NCBI GenBank assembly: GCA_030622295.1
Contig: JAUXGI010000033.1
Span: 1 to 8,245, forward strand
Direction: 5' to 3'
Origin: Planctomycetota bacterium
GTDB taxonomy: Bacteria; Planctomycetota; B129-G9
Length of the DNA stretch: 8,245 nucleotides
The translations under genes and the position numbers were made by a program. Below are positions 1 to 5,878 of this stretch, in pieces (position 1 is the first letter of the stretch; each line of letters starts with the position of its first letter). Under the pieces are notes generated by a model. That model saw only the letters and a list, made by a program, of their open reading frames with translations, made no database searches and was not told the origin of the DNA.

Positions 1-670
1 GAAAGTTGTGGTACACGGCGAGGAAGTGACCTGGACGCGAATGATGGCGACCCCGCAATTTTACCTCTTGTGGCTGATGTATTTCTGCGGGGCCGGCGTT
101 GGGCTTATGGTCATCGGTCAGGCCAAGACCATCGTGAAGAACGCCGCCGAGCAACTCGGGGTGCTGTGGCTGGGCACGGCCTGCCTGATGCTCCTGGCGG
201 TCGGCAACGGCGCGGGGCGCATCATCGCCGGCTTCCTGTCCGATAAAATAGGGCGGACGATGACGATGCTGAGCGTTTTCATTATACAGGCGGTCATGCT
301 GGGAGTGATGATGTTTTTAGTGGGCAGCCCTTCTGCGGTGCTGTTCATTCTTGTGTTTATCTTCATAGGCTTCAACTACGGCTCCTGCCTGTCCGTCTTC
401 CCATCCGTCACCAAGGACTACTTTGGCCTGAAGAACTTCGGCCTGAACTACGGTATAGTTTTCACGGCGTGGGGATTCGGCGGGTTCGTCCTGACCAGGG
501 TCGCCGGTCTTGTCAAGGACGCCACGGGCAATTACTCTTACGCGTTCCTGACCGGCATCGGGGTGCTCATTCTGGCAATGATGTTGACGTTCGTTACCAA
601 GCCGCCGCATCACCACAAGATGCAAGGCAAACGCGACGAGGAAAGGGAACTCATCTCCGCAGCGAAATAA
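1..670 (+). CDS. MFS transporter, oxalate/formate antiporter-like, C-terminal half (5' truncated)
   Basis: The reading frame is open to the left edge (first full codon at position 2), so this is the 3' part of a larger gene. About 222 residues remain, against roughly 400-430 for the full family. Six hydrophobic segments are visible, numbered from the GTG at 8: about residues 16-37, 52-75, 84-104, 108-130, 145-165 and 177-196. These match TM7-12 of a major facilitator. An MFS motif-A-like loop, GFLSDKIGR, lies between the second and third segments (residues 75-83). The stretches TPQFYLLWLMYFCGAG and VTKDYFGLKNFGLNYG are typical of the OFA branch (oxalate:formate antiporters and related monocarboxylate carriers), which acts in the inner membrane. 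The substrate cannot be read from the sequence. The tail after TM12 is hydrophilic, His-rich and then charged. The gene ends 30 bases before a strong hairpin and converges on the minus-strand lipoprotein gene. Confidence 0.88.
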   Translation, partial: KVVVHGEEVTWTRMMATPQFYLLWLMYFCGAGVGLMVIGQAKTIVKNAAEQLGVLWLGTACLMLLAVGNGAGRIIAGFLSDKIGRTMTMLSVFIIQAVMLGVMMFLVGSPSAVLFILVFIFIGFNYGSCLSVFPSVTKDYFGLKNFGLNYGIVFTAWGFGGFVLTRVAGLVKDATGNYSYAFLTGIGVLILAMMLTFVTKPPHHHKMQGKRDEERELISAAK

Positions 671-700
671 AGAAAGCGGGAACGGCACGACGAGATTGTG

Positions 701-740
701 AAAATGCAGCAAAAGGGGTTGACCCTTTTTGCTGCATTTT
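701..740. terminator. Bidirectional hairpin terminator between convergent genes
   Basis: An 18-bp stem (701-718 with 723-740, one G-T pair) closes on a TTGA loop. The outer ends are AAAAT/ATTTT, so in either direction the transcript ends in a U-rich arm. It sits 30 bases after the MFS stop and 20 bases after the stop of the convergent minus-strand gene, as expected for a shared terminator. Its core AAAAGGGGTTGACCC resembles the GGGGTCAGACCCC palindromes elsewhere in this window, so it may derive from the same repeat family. Confidence 0.75.
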
Positions 741-760
741 GATGGCTTCCTTCGGTGGGG

Positions 761-3004
761 CTATTCTCCCTCGCTCCAGTCGGGCTTGACCTCCATGACC
801 ATGCTCACGCCCATGTGCTCCACGACAAAGGTGAGCGACTCTCTCTTCTGCTCCCGGAATTGCTTCATGAGCGTCTTGTAGTGCCGGACGTCCCTGACTT
901 CGACGTCGTTGATTTTGCGGATGAGGAACCTTTCCGGCACAAGGAAGCGCTTCGTGTACAGGGCCACCTGCATGGGTCTGCCGGATTCGGTCTTGTCCAC
1001 GACCAGGGCGTTGTCGCCGGGATTGAGTTTTGCGAAGAAGCGGACCTCGTAGGTGAGGTTCTTGACGGTCAGGCCGAGGACTTCGTCCTTGTACTTCTCC
1101 GCGGTTTCAAAGTCCGGCGGAGACAGTTCCAGCGTTATCTTTGCGGTCTTCTCGCTTTTGTCCTGGACGTACCTGAGTTCAATTTCGGTTTCCTTGCCGA
1201 TGTTCGTGAGGAGTGTGGTCAGGTAGTTGCGCCTGTCCCGCCAGGACGGGCCGTACCTCCCGTAGCCGGAGTGGGTGCCGGACGCCCTCAACTCCTTCTT
1301 CTGGTCAATCTTTCCTTCCGGGATGACCTCCAGGAGTATGTCGCCTTTCTTCAGGCCGAGTTTCGCCGCGGGGGAATCGGGATAGACGTGAATGACGAAG
1401 AGTCCCTTTTCGCCGCTGTTGGTCGGGCCCTTCACGCCCATCATCTCGGCGAGGTCCTTATTCATGCCCTGGTATTCGACGCCCAGCCAGACGACCTTCT
1501 TGCCCTCGCGCTTGGTTTTGGGCTTGACGTCCTCTTCGAAGCAATCTTCGGCTCCGGCGAGCGTGTCGGCTATGCGCGAGCAAAGGATATACCTGGCGGT
1601 GTCGCCGTAGTCCGGCGAGTAGCGCCTGTAGCGCCAGTCGTCGTCACCCGTCTTGGACGCGTCAGGATACTTTATCCCGGAAATGAAGGCGACAAGTCCG
1701 CCGTCCGTGGTCAACGCCAGGTCGCCCATTGCGGCCGCCAGGCGCGCGTTGAGGGACCAACCCGCGTCTTCGCGGGATGCCGGGTCGGTATTGTACCTGG
1801 ATTTTTCTATGCGCTTGGCCTCTTCAATGCGGTTGAACTGCGTGAGCACGGCGGTCTCTCCGCGCTTCTCAACGATGTGGGCCGAGACGAAGGGCCGGCC
1901 CTTGAGCATCCCGTCAGCCGGGGAGATCCTGACCGCCGGGACCGGCGGCATCTCGTCGAACCTGACCACGAAACCGCCGAAGTTTTTCGACAACCCGACA
2001 AAGGCTCCCACATGACGCTCGCCGTCCTTGTCCCTGAAGGCGATTTCGTCGATGCACTTCACCGATGCCTCGTCAATGTCCTGCGGGACGAAGACGGTTC
2101 CCTTCTGGTCGACAACGAGCCCGAAGAGTTCTTCCGGCTTTGACCCGTATTCGTCATATCGAGAGGAAGGGCCGCTGTCCTCGTCGCGGTAGGTGAATTC
2201 GAGTTTGATTACGGACTTCTTGACCGTCTCGGCGAGCGAGTCGAGCATCTCCTTCATCTCTTCGCAAGAGATGCGCTGCGACCGCAGGAGTTGTGCGCCG
2301 CGCCAGGACGTGCGGCCTTGAGGCGCGTCCCACATCCTGGCCGAGACGGCGAATCCGACGGGTTTGCCATCGGGGTTCAATACCAGTGCGCCGAGTTGAC
2401 CGAATCCGAAGTGGCCGGCCTCTTCTTCGCCTTCGGCGCTCTGGTACCGGACGCTGCCGCCCGTGACCGCCACTCGCATGACGGTGTCTTCTTCCAACAG
2501 TTGAGCGACGAGGTAGGAATCACCGAATCTGAACGGGTCGATTTCCTCAAACACAACCGACGGCGGAGGCTCATCATTCTCGCCGAGCGACACTTTGAGA
2601 AGCATGGCCGAAGCGTCCATGAAATACGAGTGCGGCTCGGCTTCATACTCGCGGCCGTCGTAGGTGTGCACCGTTACCTTCCCAAAATCATCGAGGGGAA
2701 TCCCGTAATCGGGAACGAGAACGTACTGTCCGCCCTCCACAAACACCCCGGTAAGTTCTATCGGGACTCCTTTCTTGCGCGGTCCTTCTATGCGCTCGTA
2801 GCCCGGCAGGTCGAGCGGCTCGTCACGCTCGGCGAGTTCGATTTTTACCACGGCCAGCACCTGTTTGGCCAGTTCCAGAACTTCCGCGTTCACCTGTTTG
2901 GGGCCCCTGGCCGTTTCCTTTTCTTCGGGTGTGCCGGCGCATCCGTTAAGAAACAGCATCATGCAAAGCAACGCCGCAGTGACCGGTATCGCAACCTTTT
3001 TCAT
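761..3004 (-). CDS. Lipoprotein with two degenerate HtrA-like protease domains and two PDZ-like domains (putative pseudoprotease)
   Basis: The protein has 747 residues. The ATG at 3004 is chosen because GGAGG lies 5 bases upstream and because it starts a lipoprotein signal (MKKVAIPV..., lipobox LNGC, Cys22). An in-frame start 15 codons upstream would spoil the signal. Ungapped comparison with the neighbouring HtrA shows the same strand-turn-strand pattern twice. Residues 86-101 (GVFVEGGQYVLVPDYG) match the HtrA segment around its catalytic His, with Tyr100 in its place. Residues 295-310 (GLVVDQKGTVFVPQDI) match it again, with Asp309 in its place. The Asp-containing segments recur at 130-138 and 337-350, with Ser132 and Gly343 in the Asp position. 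The GNSGG segments are replaced by FGQLGALVLN (201-210) and AMGDLALTTDGG (425-436). A PDZ domain spans about 503-628 (GLFVIHVYPDSPAAKLGLKK), and a weaker PDZ-like domain spans about 634-740. I infer a catalytically dead, membrane-anchored partner or regulator. The PDZ1 and lipoprotein calls are firm. The pseudoprotease call rests on hand alignment. Confidence 0.85.
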   Translation of the reverse strand: MKKVAIPVTAALLCMMLFLNGCAGTPEEKETARGPKQVNAEVLELAKQVLAVVKIELAERDEPLDLPGYERIEGPRKKGVPIELTGVFVEGGQYVLVPDYGIPLDDFGKVTVHTYDGREYEAEPHSYFMDASAMLLKVSLGENDEPPPSVVFEEIDPFRFGDSYLVAQLLEEDTVMRVAVTGGSVRYQSAEGEEEAGHFGFGQLGALVLNPDGKPVGFAVSARMWDAPQGRTSWRGAQLLRSQRISCEEMKEMLDSLAETVKKSVIKLEFTYRDEDSGPSSRYDEYGSKPEELFGLVVDQKGTVFVPQDIDEASVKCIDEIAFRDKDGERHVGAFVGLSKNFGGFVVRFDEMPPVPAVRISPADGMLKGRPFVSAHIVEKRGETAVLTQFNRIEEAKRIEKSRYNTDPASREDAGWSLNARLAAAMGDLALTTDGGLVAFISGIKYPDASKTGDDDWRYRRYSPDYGDTARYILCSRIADTLAGAEDCFEEDVKPKTKREGKKVVWLGVEYQGMNKDLAEMMGVKGPTNSGEKGLFVIHVYPDSPAAKLGLKKGDILLEVIPEGKIDQKKELRASGTHSGYGRYGPSWRDRRNYLTTLLTNIGKETEIELRYVQDKSEKTAKITLELSPPDFETAEKYKDEVLGLTVKNLTYEVRFFAKLNPGDNALVVDKTESGRPMQVALYTKRFLVPERFLIRKINDVEVRDVRHYKTLMKQFREQKRESLTFVVEHMGVSMVMEVKPDWSEGE

Positions 3005-3009
3005 CTTTG

Positions 3010-3014
3010 CCTCC
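3010..3014 (-). promoter_or_regulatory. Ribosome binding site of the pseudoprotease lipoprotein gene
   Basis: GGAGG on the minus strand lies 5 bases from the ATG at 3004. It decides the start in favour of the lipoprotein signal peptide. The heptad repeat tract begins only 16 bases further upstream, so it lies in the leader of this gene. Confidence 0.8.
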
Positions 3015-3029
3015 GTGTGTCCGCCAGGG

Positions 3030-3111
3030 GTTTCAGGTTCAAAGTTCAAGGTTCAAGGTTCAAGGTTCAAGGTTTCCGCCTCAGGCGGGTTCAAGGTTTC
3101 AGGTTCTCAAG
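3030..3111. repeat. GTTCAAG heptad tandem repeat interrupted by a CCGCCTCAGGCGG palindrome
   Basis: Read on the plus strand, the tract is GTTTCAG, GTTCAAA and four perfect GTTCAAG units (3044-3071). It then has a partial GTTT, the perfect 13-base palindrome CCGCCTCAGGCGG (3076-3088), another GTTCAAG (3089-3095), GTTTCAG and GTTCTCAAG. It occupies half of the 160-base gap between htrA and the lipoprotein gene. No T-run follows the hairpin on either strand, so it is not an obvious terminator. Heptads of this kind are prone to copy-number change. Confidence 0.9.
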
Positions 3112-3164
3112 TTGCCCGTTTTTGCGCCGCCATCGGGGACTGTCACTGTAAACTTCAGCCGATT

Positions 3165-4604
3165 TTACTCCTCGTCTTCTTCCGGCTCCTTGTTGAAATC
3201 CACCACGACATAACGCGGATAGCCGAACCTGTTGACCTCGACCAGCACCTTCCGGTGGCCCTTTTCCATCTTTATCAGTTCGTTGTACTCGGCTTCGAAT
3301 TCGCCGAGGCTGTTGATTTCCACATCGGCGAGTTTCACGATTATGTCGTACTCCTGAAGGCCGCTTTTATTCGCATTGCCTTTGTACTTGAGGCCCAGCA
3401 CAAAGACCCCCCTGTCCCTGAAGTGCGAGAAAACGGGCGTCAGGGGCTCGATCTCCCTGACCGTCATGCCCCAGTCCTTGCATTCCATTTCGTCGCCTTC
3501 ACGCTTTCCGCGGATTTTGGGGACGATGTTCACCTTCGTCGTTTCGTCCCCGCGCAACACGGTCAGTTCCGCATCCTTGTCCAGGGGGAGCGCCGCGAAG
3601 AAGCGCTGTGTCGCGGGCAGTTCATGCTGGTAGATACAGTTCACCTTTTTCCCGTTGACCCCGAGTATGATGTCCCCCGGCCTCAGACCGGCCTTGGATG
3701 CGGGGGAGTTCGGATGTATGCTGCCCACGAGCACACCCTCCTCGCCTTTGATGGTCTCGCTCTCGGAAAAGTCCTTCATTTCCTGGAATTTTATCCCCGT
3801 CCATGAGCGGGCAATCTTGCCCTCGTCGCCGGTCTTCGCGGCGTTTTCGATAAGTTTCTTTACCACGTCCTTCACCAGGTCCACCGGAATGGCGAAGCCC
3901 AGATTGTCGGCAAAGGGGATCTTCATGGAGTTTATCCCGATGACCTCGCCCTTCAGGTTCACCAGCGGGCCGCCGCTGTTGCCCGGGTTTATCGCGGCGT
4001 CGGTCTGTATCCATAGGGTATATGGCGCCGACTCGAAGTAACGCTCCAGGTTGCTCACCACGCCCAGGGAAACCGAGCGGGAGAAACCCATCGGCGCTCC
4101 AAGCGCCAGCACAAAGTTCCCCTCGCTCAACATGGAGGATGTGCCCAGCGTGGCCACGGGCAACTCGCCCTTGTACTCCGACAGGTCAAGTTTTATCACC
4201 GCCAGGTCCGTGGCCTCGTCCAGCCCGACCACGGTTGCGTCCATCTCGCTTTTGTCGAACAGCACGCACCGTATCTCTTTGGTCTTCTCCGCCACGTGAT
4301 TGTTGGTGATGACGTGGCCTTCCCTGTCGATAATCACACCGCTGCCGTATATCTGCCGGCGTTTCGCCTCGCCGCCCTCAAGCCGCTCCTGCACGGGCTT
4401 GATGAAGACCAGGGAGGGCAGCGCCTTCTTCTTGGCCTCGGACACTATCTCCTGGAACGCCGCAACAGCCCGCGCGATTTCGTCCGGCTTCACTTCGGAC
4501 GACGCCGGGTCTGTCCCCTCCGGTTCGACCTCCGGTGCCTGCGCAAAGATGAGCGTAATGCAAAACAGCGATATGGCGACCACAAGGACTATCCCTTTCT
4601 TCAT
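3165..4604 (-). CDS. htrA: HtrA/Deg-family periplasmic serine protease with two PDZ domains
   Basis: The protein has 479 residues, a usual length for DegP/DegQ-type enzymes. The ATG at 4604 is chosen because AAGGAG lies 6 bases upstream. A start six codons earlier would place that ribosome site inside the gene. A signal peptide is present (MKKGIVLVVAISLFCITLIF, then AQA), with likely cleavage after residue 21 or 23 and export to the periplasm. The trypsin-like domain carries the full triad: His103 in VITNNHV, Asp133 in EATDLAVIKLD and Ser210 in NPGNSGGPLVN. PDZ1 spans about 268-360 (GSIHPNSPASKAGLRPGDII), and a more divergent PDZ2 spans about 375-470. The C-terminus is acidic (EPEEDEE). The family degrades or chaperones misfolded envelope proteins, with PDZ domains gating activity. 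It lies upstream of, and is probably co-transcribed with, the degenerate paralogue that starts 160 bases downstream. Confidence 0.95.
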   Translation of the reverse strand: MKKGIVLVVAISLFCITLIFAQAPEVEPEGTDPASSEVKPDEIARAVAAFQEIVSEAKKKALPSLVFIKPVQERLEGGEAKRRQIYGSGVIIDREGHVITNNHVAEKTKEIRCVLFDKSEMDATVVGLDEATDLAVIKLDLSEYKGELPVATLGTSSMLSEGNFVLALGAPMGFSRSVSLGVVSNLERYFESAPYTLWIQTDAAINPGNSGGPLVNLKGEVIGINSMKIPFADNLGFAIPVDLVKDVVKKLIENAAKTGDEGKIARSWTGIKFQEMKDFSESETIKGEEGVLVGSIHPNSPASKAGLRPGDIILGVNGKKVNCIYQHELPATQRFFAALPLDKDAELTVLRGDETTKVNIVPKIRGKREGDEMECKDWGMTVREIEPLTPVFSHFRDRGVFVLGLKYKGNANKSGLQEYDIIVKLADVEINSLGEFEAEYNELIKMEKGHRKVLVEVNRFGYPRYVVVDFNKEPEEDEE

Positions 4605-4665
4605 GACATTCTCCTTCAGCAATCAGAGCACAACGACATGGAATTTCCAAGCAGGTGAGCGTGGC

Positions 4666-4694
4666 AGTTTAACACGTGCGCGGCATGTTGTGAA
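4666..4694 (-). promoter_or_regulatory. Probable sigma70-type promoter of htrA
   Basis: On the minus strand there is a -35 TTCACA (4694-4689), a 17-base spacer and a -10 TAAACT (4671-4666). These match the consensus at 5 of 6 and 4 of 6 positions. The predicted transcript start is about 55 bases before the htrA ATG, a sensible leader length. I found no clear sigmaE-type promoter, though heat- or envelope-stress control is common for this family. Confidence 0.4.
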
Positions 4695-4742
4695 GAAATT
4701 TCTGCAGGAACCCGATATGCGCGGCGCACGTCACAGAGGAAA

Positions 4743-4814
4743 GGGGGTCAGACGCTGAGGAGGAGGGCCGTCCGCCTGAGGCGGATCGGCCCGACGGGAA
4801 GGGTCTGACTCCCC
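4743..4814. repeat. Nested palindromic element with GGGGTCAGAC-type ends
   Basis: The outer arms GGGG-GTCAGAC (4743-4753) and GTCTGAC-T-CCCC (4803-4814) pair over 11 bp with one bulged T. Inside, GGGCCG (4765-4770) pairs with CGGCCC (4787-4792). These enclose a perfect 15-base palindrome, TCCGCCTGAGGCGGA (4771-4785). The outer ends resemble the GGGGTCAGACCCC palindromes at 5804-5872. The inner palindrome has the same arms as the one inside the heptad tract at 3076-3088. It looks like a small non-coding mobile or REP-like element, with no open frame. Confidence 0.75.
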
Positions 4815-4841
4815 GTCCAGCATAGCAACCAGAGCCACCTA

Positions 4842-4879
4842 CCCACATTTCTGATGTACACCCTAAGAAATCATGTGGG
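4842..4879. repeat. Imperfect inverted repeat upstream of the tRNA promoter
   Basis: CCCACAT (4842-4848) pairs with ATGTGGG (4873-4879). The stem continues as TTCT (4849-4852) with AGAA (4866-4869) after a 3-base bulge, around a 13-base loop. It ends 9 bases before the -35 box of the promoter at 4889. It may be a regulatory or structural site, or chance. Confidence 0.35.
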
Positions 4880-4888
4880 CGAAATTCC

Positions 4889-4916
4889 TTGAAATCTCGG
4901 GAATGCTGAATATAAT
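4889..4916 (+). promoter_or_regulatory. Strong sigma70-type promoter for the tRNA gene
   Basis: The -35 is TTGAAA (4889-4894, 5 of 6 consensus), the spacer is 16 bases, and the -10 is a perfect TATAAT (4911-4916). Transcription would start near 4923, about 120 bases before the mature tRNA. That implies a 5' leader to be processed by RNase P and possibly other nucleases. A dyad, GGGAAT (4899-4904) with ATTCCC (4915-4920), overlaps the -10 box. Confidence 0.6.
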
Positions 4917-5044
4917 TCCCTGTGTCGCCGGCTCAGGTCGGACAACCAACCTGTCTTCTGTCCGCCATATTGAAGGAACGCGCAGGAGCGCAGGCGCTCG
5001 ACCCTTTGCCCGGCACATCCCCACGTCAGCGGCGGCAATCAGGT

Positions 5045-5116
5045 GGGAGTATAGCTCAACGGTAGAGCAGTGGACTCATAATCCATTGGTTCCAGGTTCG
5101 AATCCTGGTACTCCCA
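5045..5116 (+). tRNA. tRNA with CAU anticodon (elongator Met or lysidine-modified Ile2)
   Basis: A complete cloverleaf of 72 bases can be folded. The acceptor is GGGAGTA/TACTCCC (7 bp) and the D stem is GCTC/GAGC with loop AACGGTA. The anticodon stem is GTGGA/TCCAT with loop CTCATAA, giving anticodon CAT at 5077-5079. The variable loop is TGGTT, the T stem is CCAGG/CCTGG with loop TTCGAAT, and the discriminator is A at 5116. The CCA end is not encoded. The first acceptor pair is G-C and the anticodon stem lacks three G-C pairs, so this is not initiator tRNA. A CAU anticodon leaves elongator tRNA-Met or tRNA-Ile2 (reading AUA after TilS modification), and I cannot separate these by eye. Confidence 0.95.
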
Positions 5117-5167
5117 TTTTCTGTTGAACTGCCGGGACGCATTCCTGGAGCACCCCCCTGTGACTTG

Positions 5168-5785
5168 CTATTCCTTGGGCTTGATGACGGTGAAGTGGAT
5201 GGACTTGAGGGCTGTGTCCTTTGGCTCTTCAGCATCCTTGACGATGTTGAAGTGTACGACGTAGCGTCCGGGGGGGAGCCTCCGGCCGTCAATGAGGTCA
5301 ACGTCCATATCGAACATGCACCCATTTTGCGGCAGTTCAACAAGCGCCTCCTGCCGGGGCCATGACCCGCCGTCCGATTTCTCGACGACTACCCTGAGGT
5401 GCGGGGCCTTCACGCCGGAACTGTAATGAAAGGCATCCAGCCTGAGGGCGACCCGGCGTGTTTTTTCAGAGAATGTGTCCGTGACCTTCGATTCGCTGAA
5501 CCCGTACTCCCCTTCATCGGGCGCATACAGGCGCTCCCTGCCGACAAAAGCCGCGTACAGCGAATAACCGCCCTCGGCGTTCGTGTACGCGCCGACAAGG
5601 TTCATGGTGCTCAGCCAGTAGACCAGCGCGCCGAGTGCAATCAGGATGACGATGGCCTGAATGCCGACGCGCGGGAAAAAGCCCATGCGCCTGCGCGGCC
5701 CGGGGGTCGCCTCCAGCGGCGCACCGCAGGCGAGACAGTATCTATGGAAGTCCGAGTTCTCGCGCCCGCATCTGCTGCACTTCAT
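5168..5785 (-). CDS. Zinc-ribbon membrane protein with extracytoplasmic C-terminal domain, unknown function
   Basis: The protein has 205 residues. The ATG at 5785 is chosen because GGAGGG lies a few bases upstream. A longer in-frame start at 5830 would begin inside a palindromic repeat. The N-terminus is a compact zinc ribbon, with Cys3/Cys6 and Cys17/Cys20 in a CxxC-x10-CxxC arrangement. A Pro/Arg-rich linker (PGPRRRMG) and one membrane helix at about 39-59 (VGIQAIVILIALGALVYW) follow. Residues 66-205 have an alternating, beta-rich look (TRRVALRLDAF, LRVVVEKSD, GRYVVHFNIV), as in an Ig-like or jelly-roll fold. Positive residues before the helix suggest the ribbon is cytoplasmic and the large domain is outside. 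I do not recognise a named family for the C-terminal domain. The gene lies 93 bases after the HEAT-repeat gene on the same strand and is probably in its operon. Confidence 0.8.
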   Translation of the reverse strand: MKCSRCGRENSDFHRYCLACGAPLEATPGPRRRMGFFPRVGIQAIVILIALGALVYWLSTMNLVGAYTNAEGGYSLYAAFVGRERLYAPDEGEYGFSESKVTDTFSEKTRRVALRLDAFHYSSGVKAPHLRVVVEKSDGGSWPRQEALVELPQNGCMFDMDVDLIDGRRLPPGRYVVHFNIVKDAEEPKDTALKSIHFTVIKPKE

Positions 5786-5800
5786 GTTTCCCTCCGGGCG

Positions 5801-5875
5801 TCTAATTTCAAGTTTGGGGTCAGACCCCAAACTTGAAATTCAACTTCGGGGTCTGACCCCGAAGTTGAAATTAGA
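5801..5875. repeat. Double palindrome built on GGGGTCAGACCCC / GGGGTCTGACCCC
   Basis: Two long palindromes lie back to back. The first (5804-5840) is a perfect 37-base odd palindrome centred on A5822, with AATTTCAAGTTT arms around GGGGTCAGACCCC. The second (5836-5872) is centred on T5854, with GGGGTCTGACCCC and one mismatch near its outer end. The whole unit is also bounded by perfect 11-base inverted ends, TCTAATTTCAA (5801-5811) and TTGAAATTAGA (5865-5875). It lies between the HEAT gene stop (5881-5879) and the zinc-ribbon gene start. Either hairpin could stall or process a transcript, but neither has a clean U-tail. Confidence 0.9.
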
Positions 5876-5878
5876 CAC

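Larger units (their letters stand above)
4605..5044. other. 440-base intergenic region between htrA and the tRNA gene
   Basis: I see no protein gene here. The open frames across it are short, and one runs into the tRNA. From left to right it holds the htrA ribosome site and probable promoter (minus strand), a nested palindromic element at 4743-4814, an imperfect inverted repeat at 4842-4879, and a strong plus-strand promoter at 4889-4916. About 120 bases of leader with no clear feature then precede the tRNA. Confidence 0.7.

Noticed and set aside
755..2143. Long plus-strand open frame (462 codons) opposite the lipoprotein gene
   Set aside because: It lies antisense to a gene with a clear signal peptide, ribosome site and PDZ domain. 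Its product has no recognisable domain, and long antisense frames are expected in GC-rich DNA.
3030..3111. Possible CRISPR array
   Set aside because: The repeat unit is 7 bases with no spacers, so it is a simple tandem tract.
2291..3806. Plus-strand open frames across the lipoprotein start and the htrA 3' end
   Set aside because: They run through the heptad repeat and are antisense to well-supported genes, with no domain-like sequence.
4873..5127. 84-codon plus-strand frame in the htrA-tRNA gap
   Set aside because: It runs through the tRNA gene and has neither a convincing ribosome site nor protein-like composition.
5132..5148. Hairpin CCGGGA/TCCTGG just after the tRNA as a terminator
   Set aside because: The stem is only 6 bp with a G-T pair and has no T-run on either strand, which is too weak to call.
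5786..5830. Upstream start for the zinc-ribbon protein
   Set aside because: The added 15 residues would be translated from the palindromic repeat, and a good ribosome site supports the ATG at 5785.
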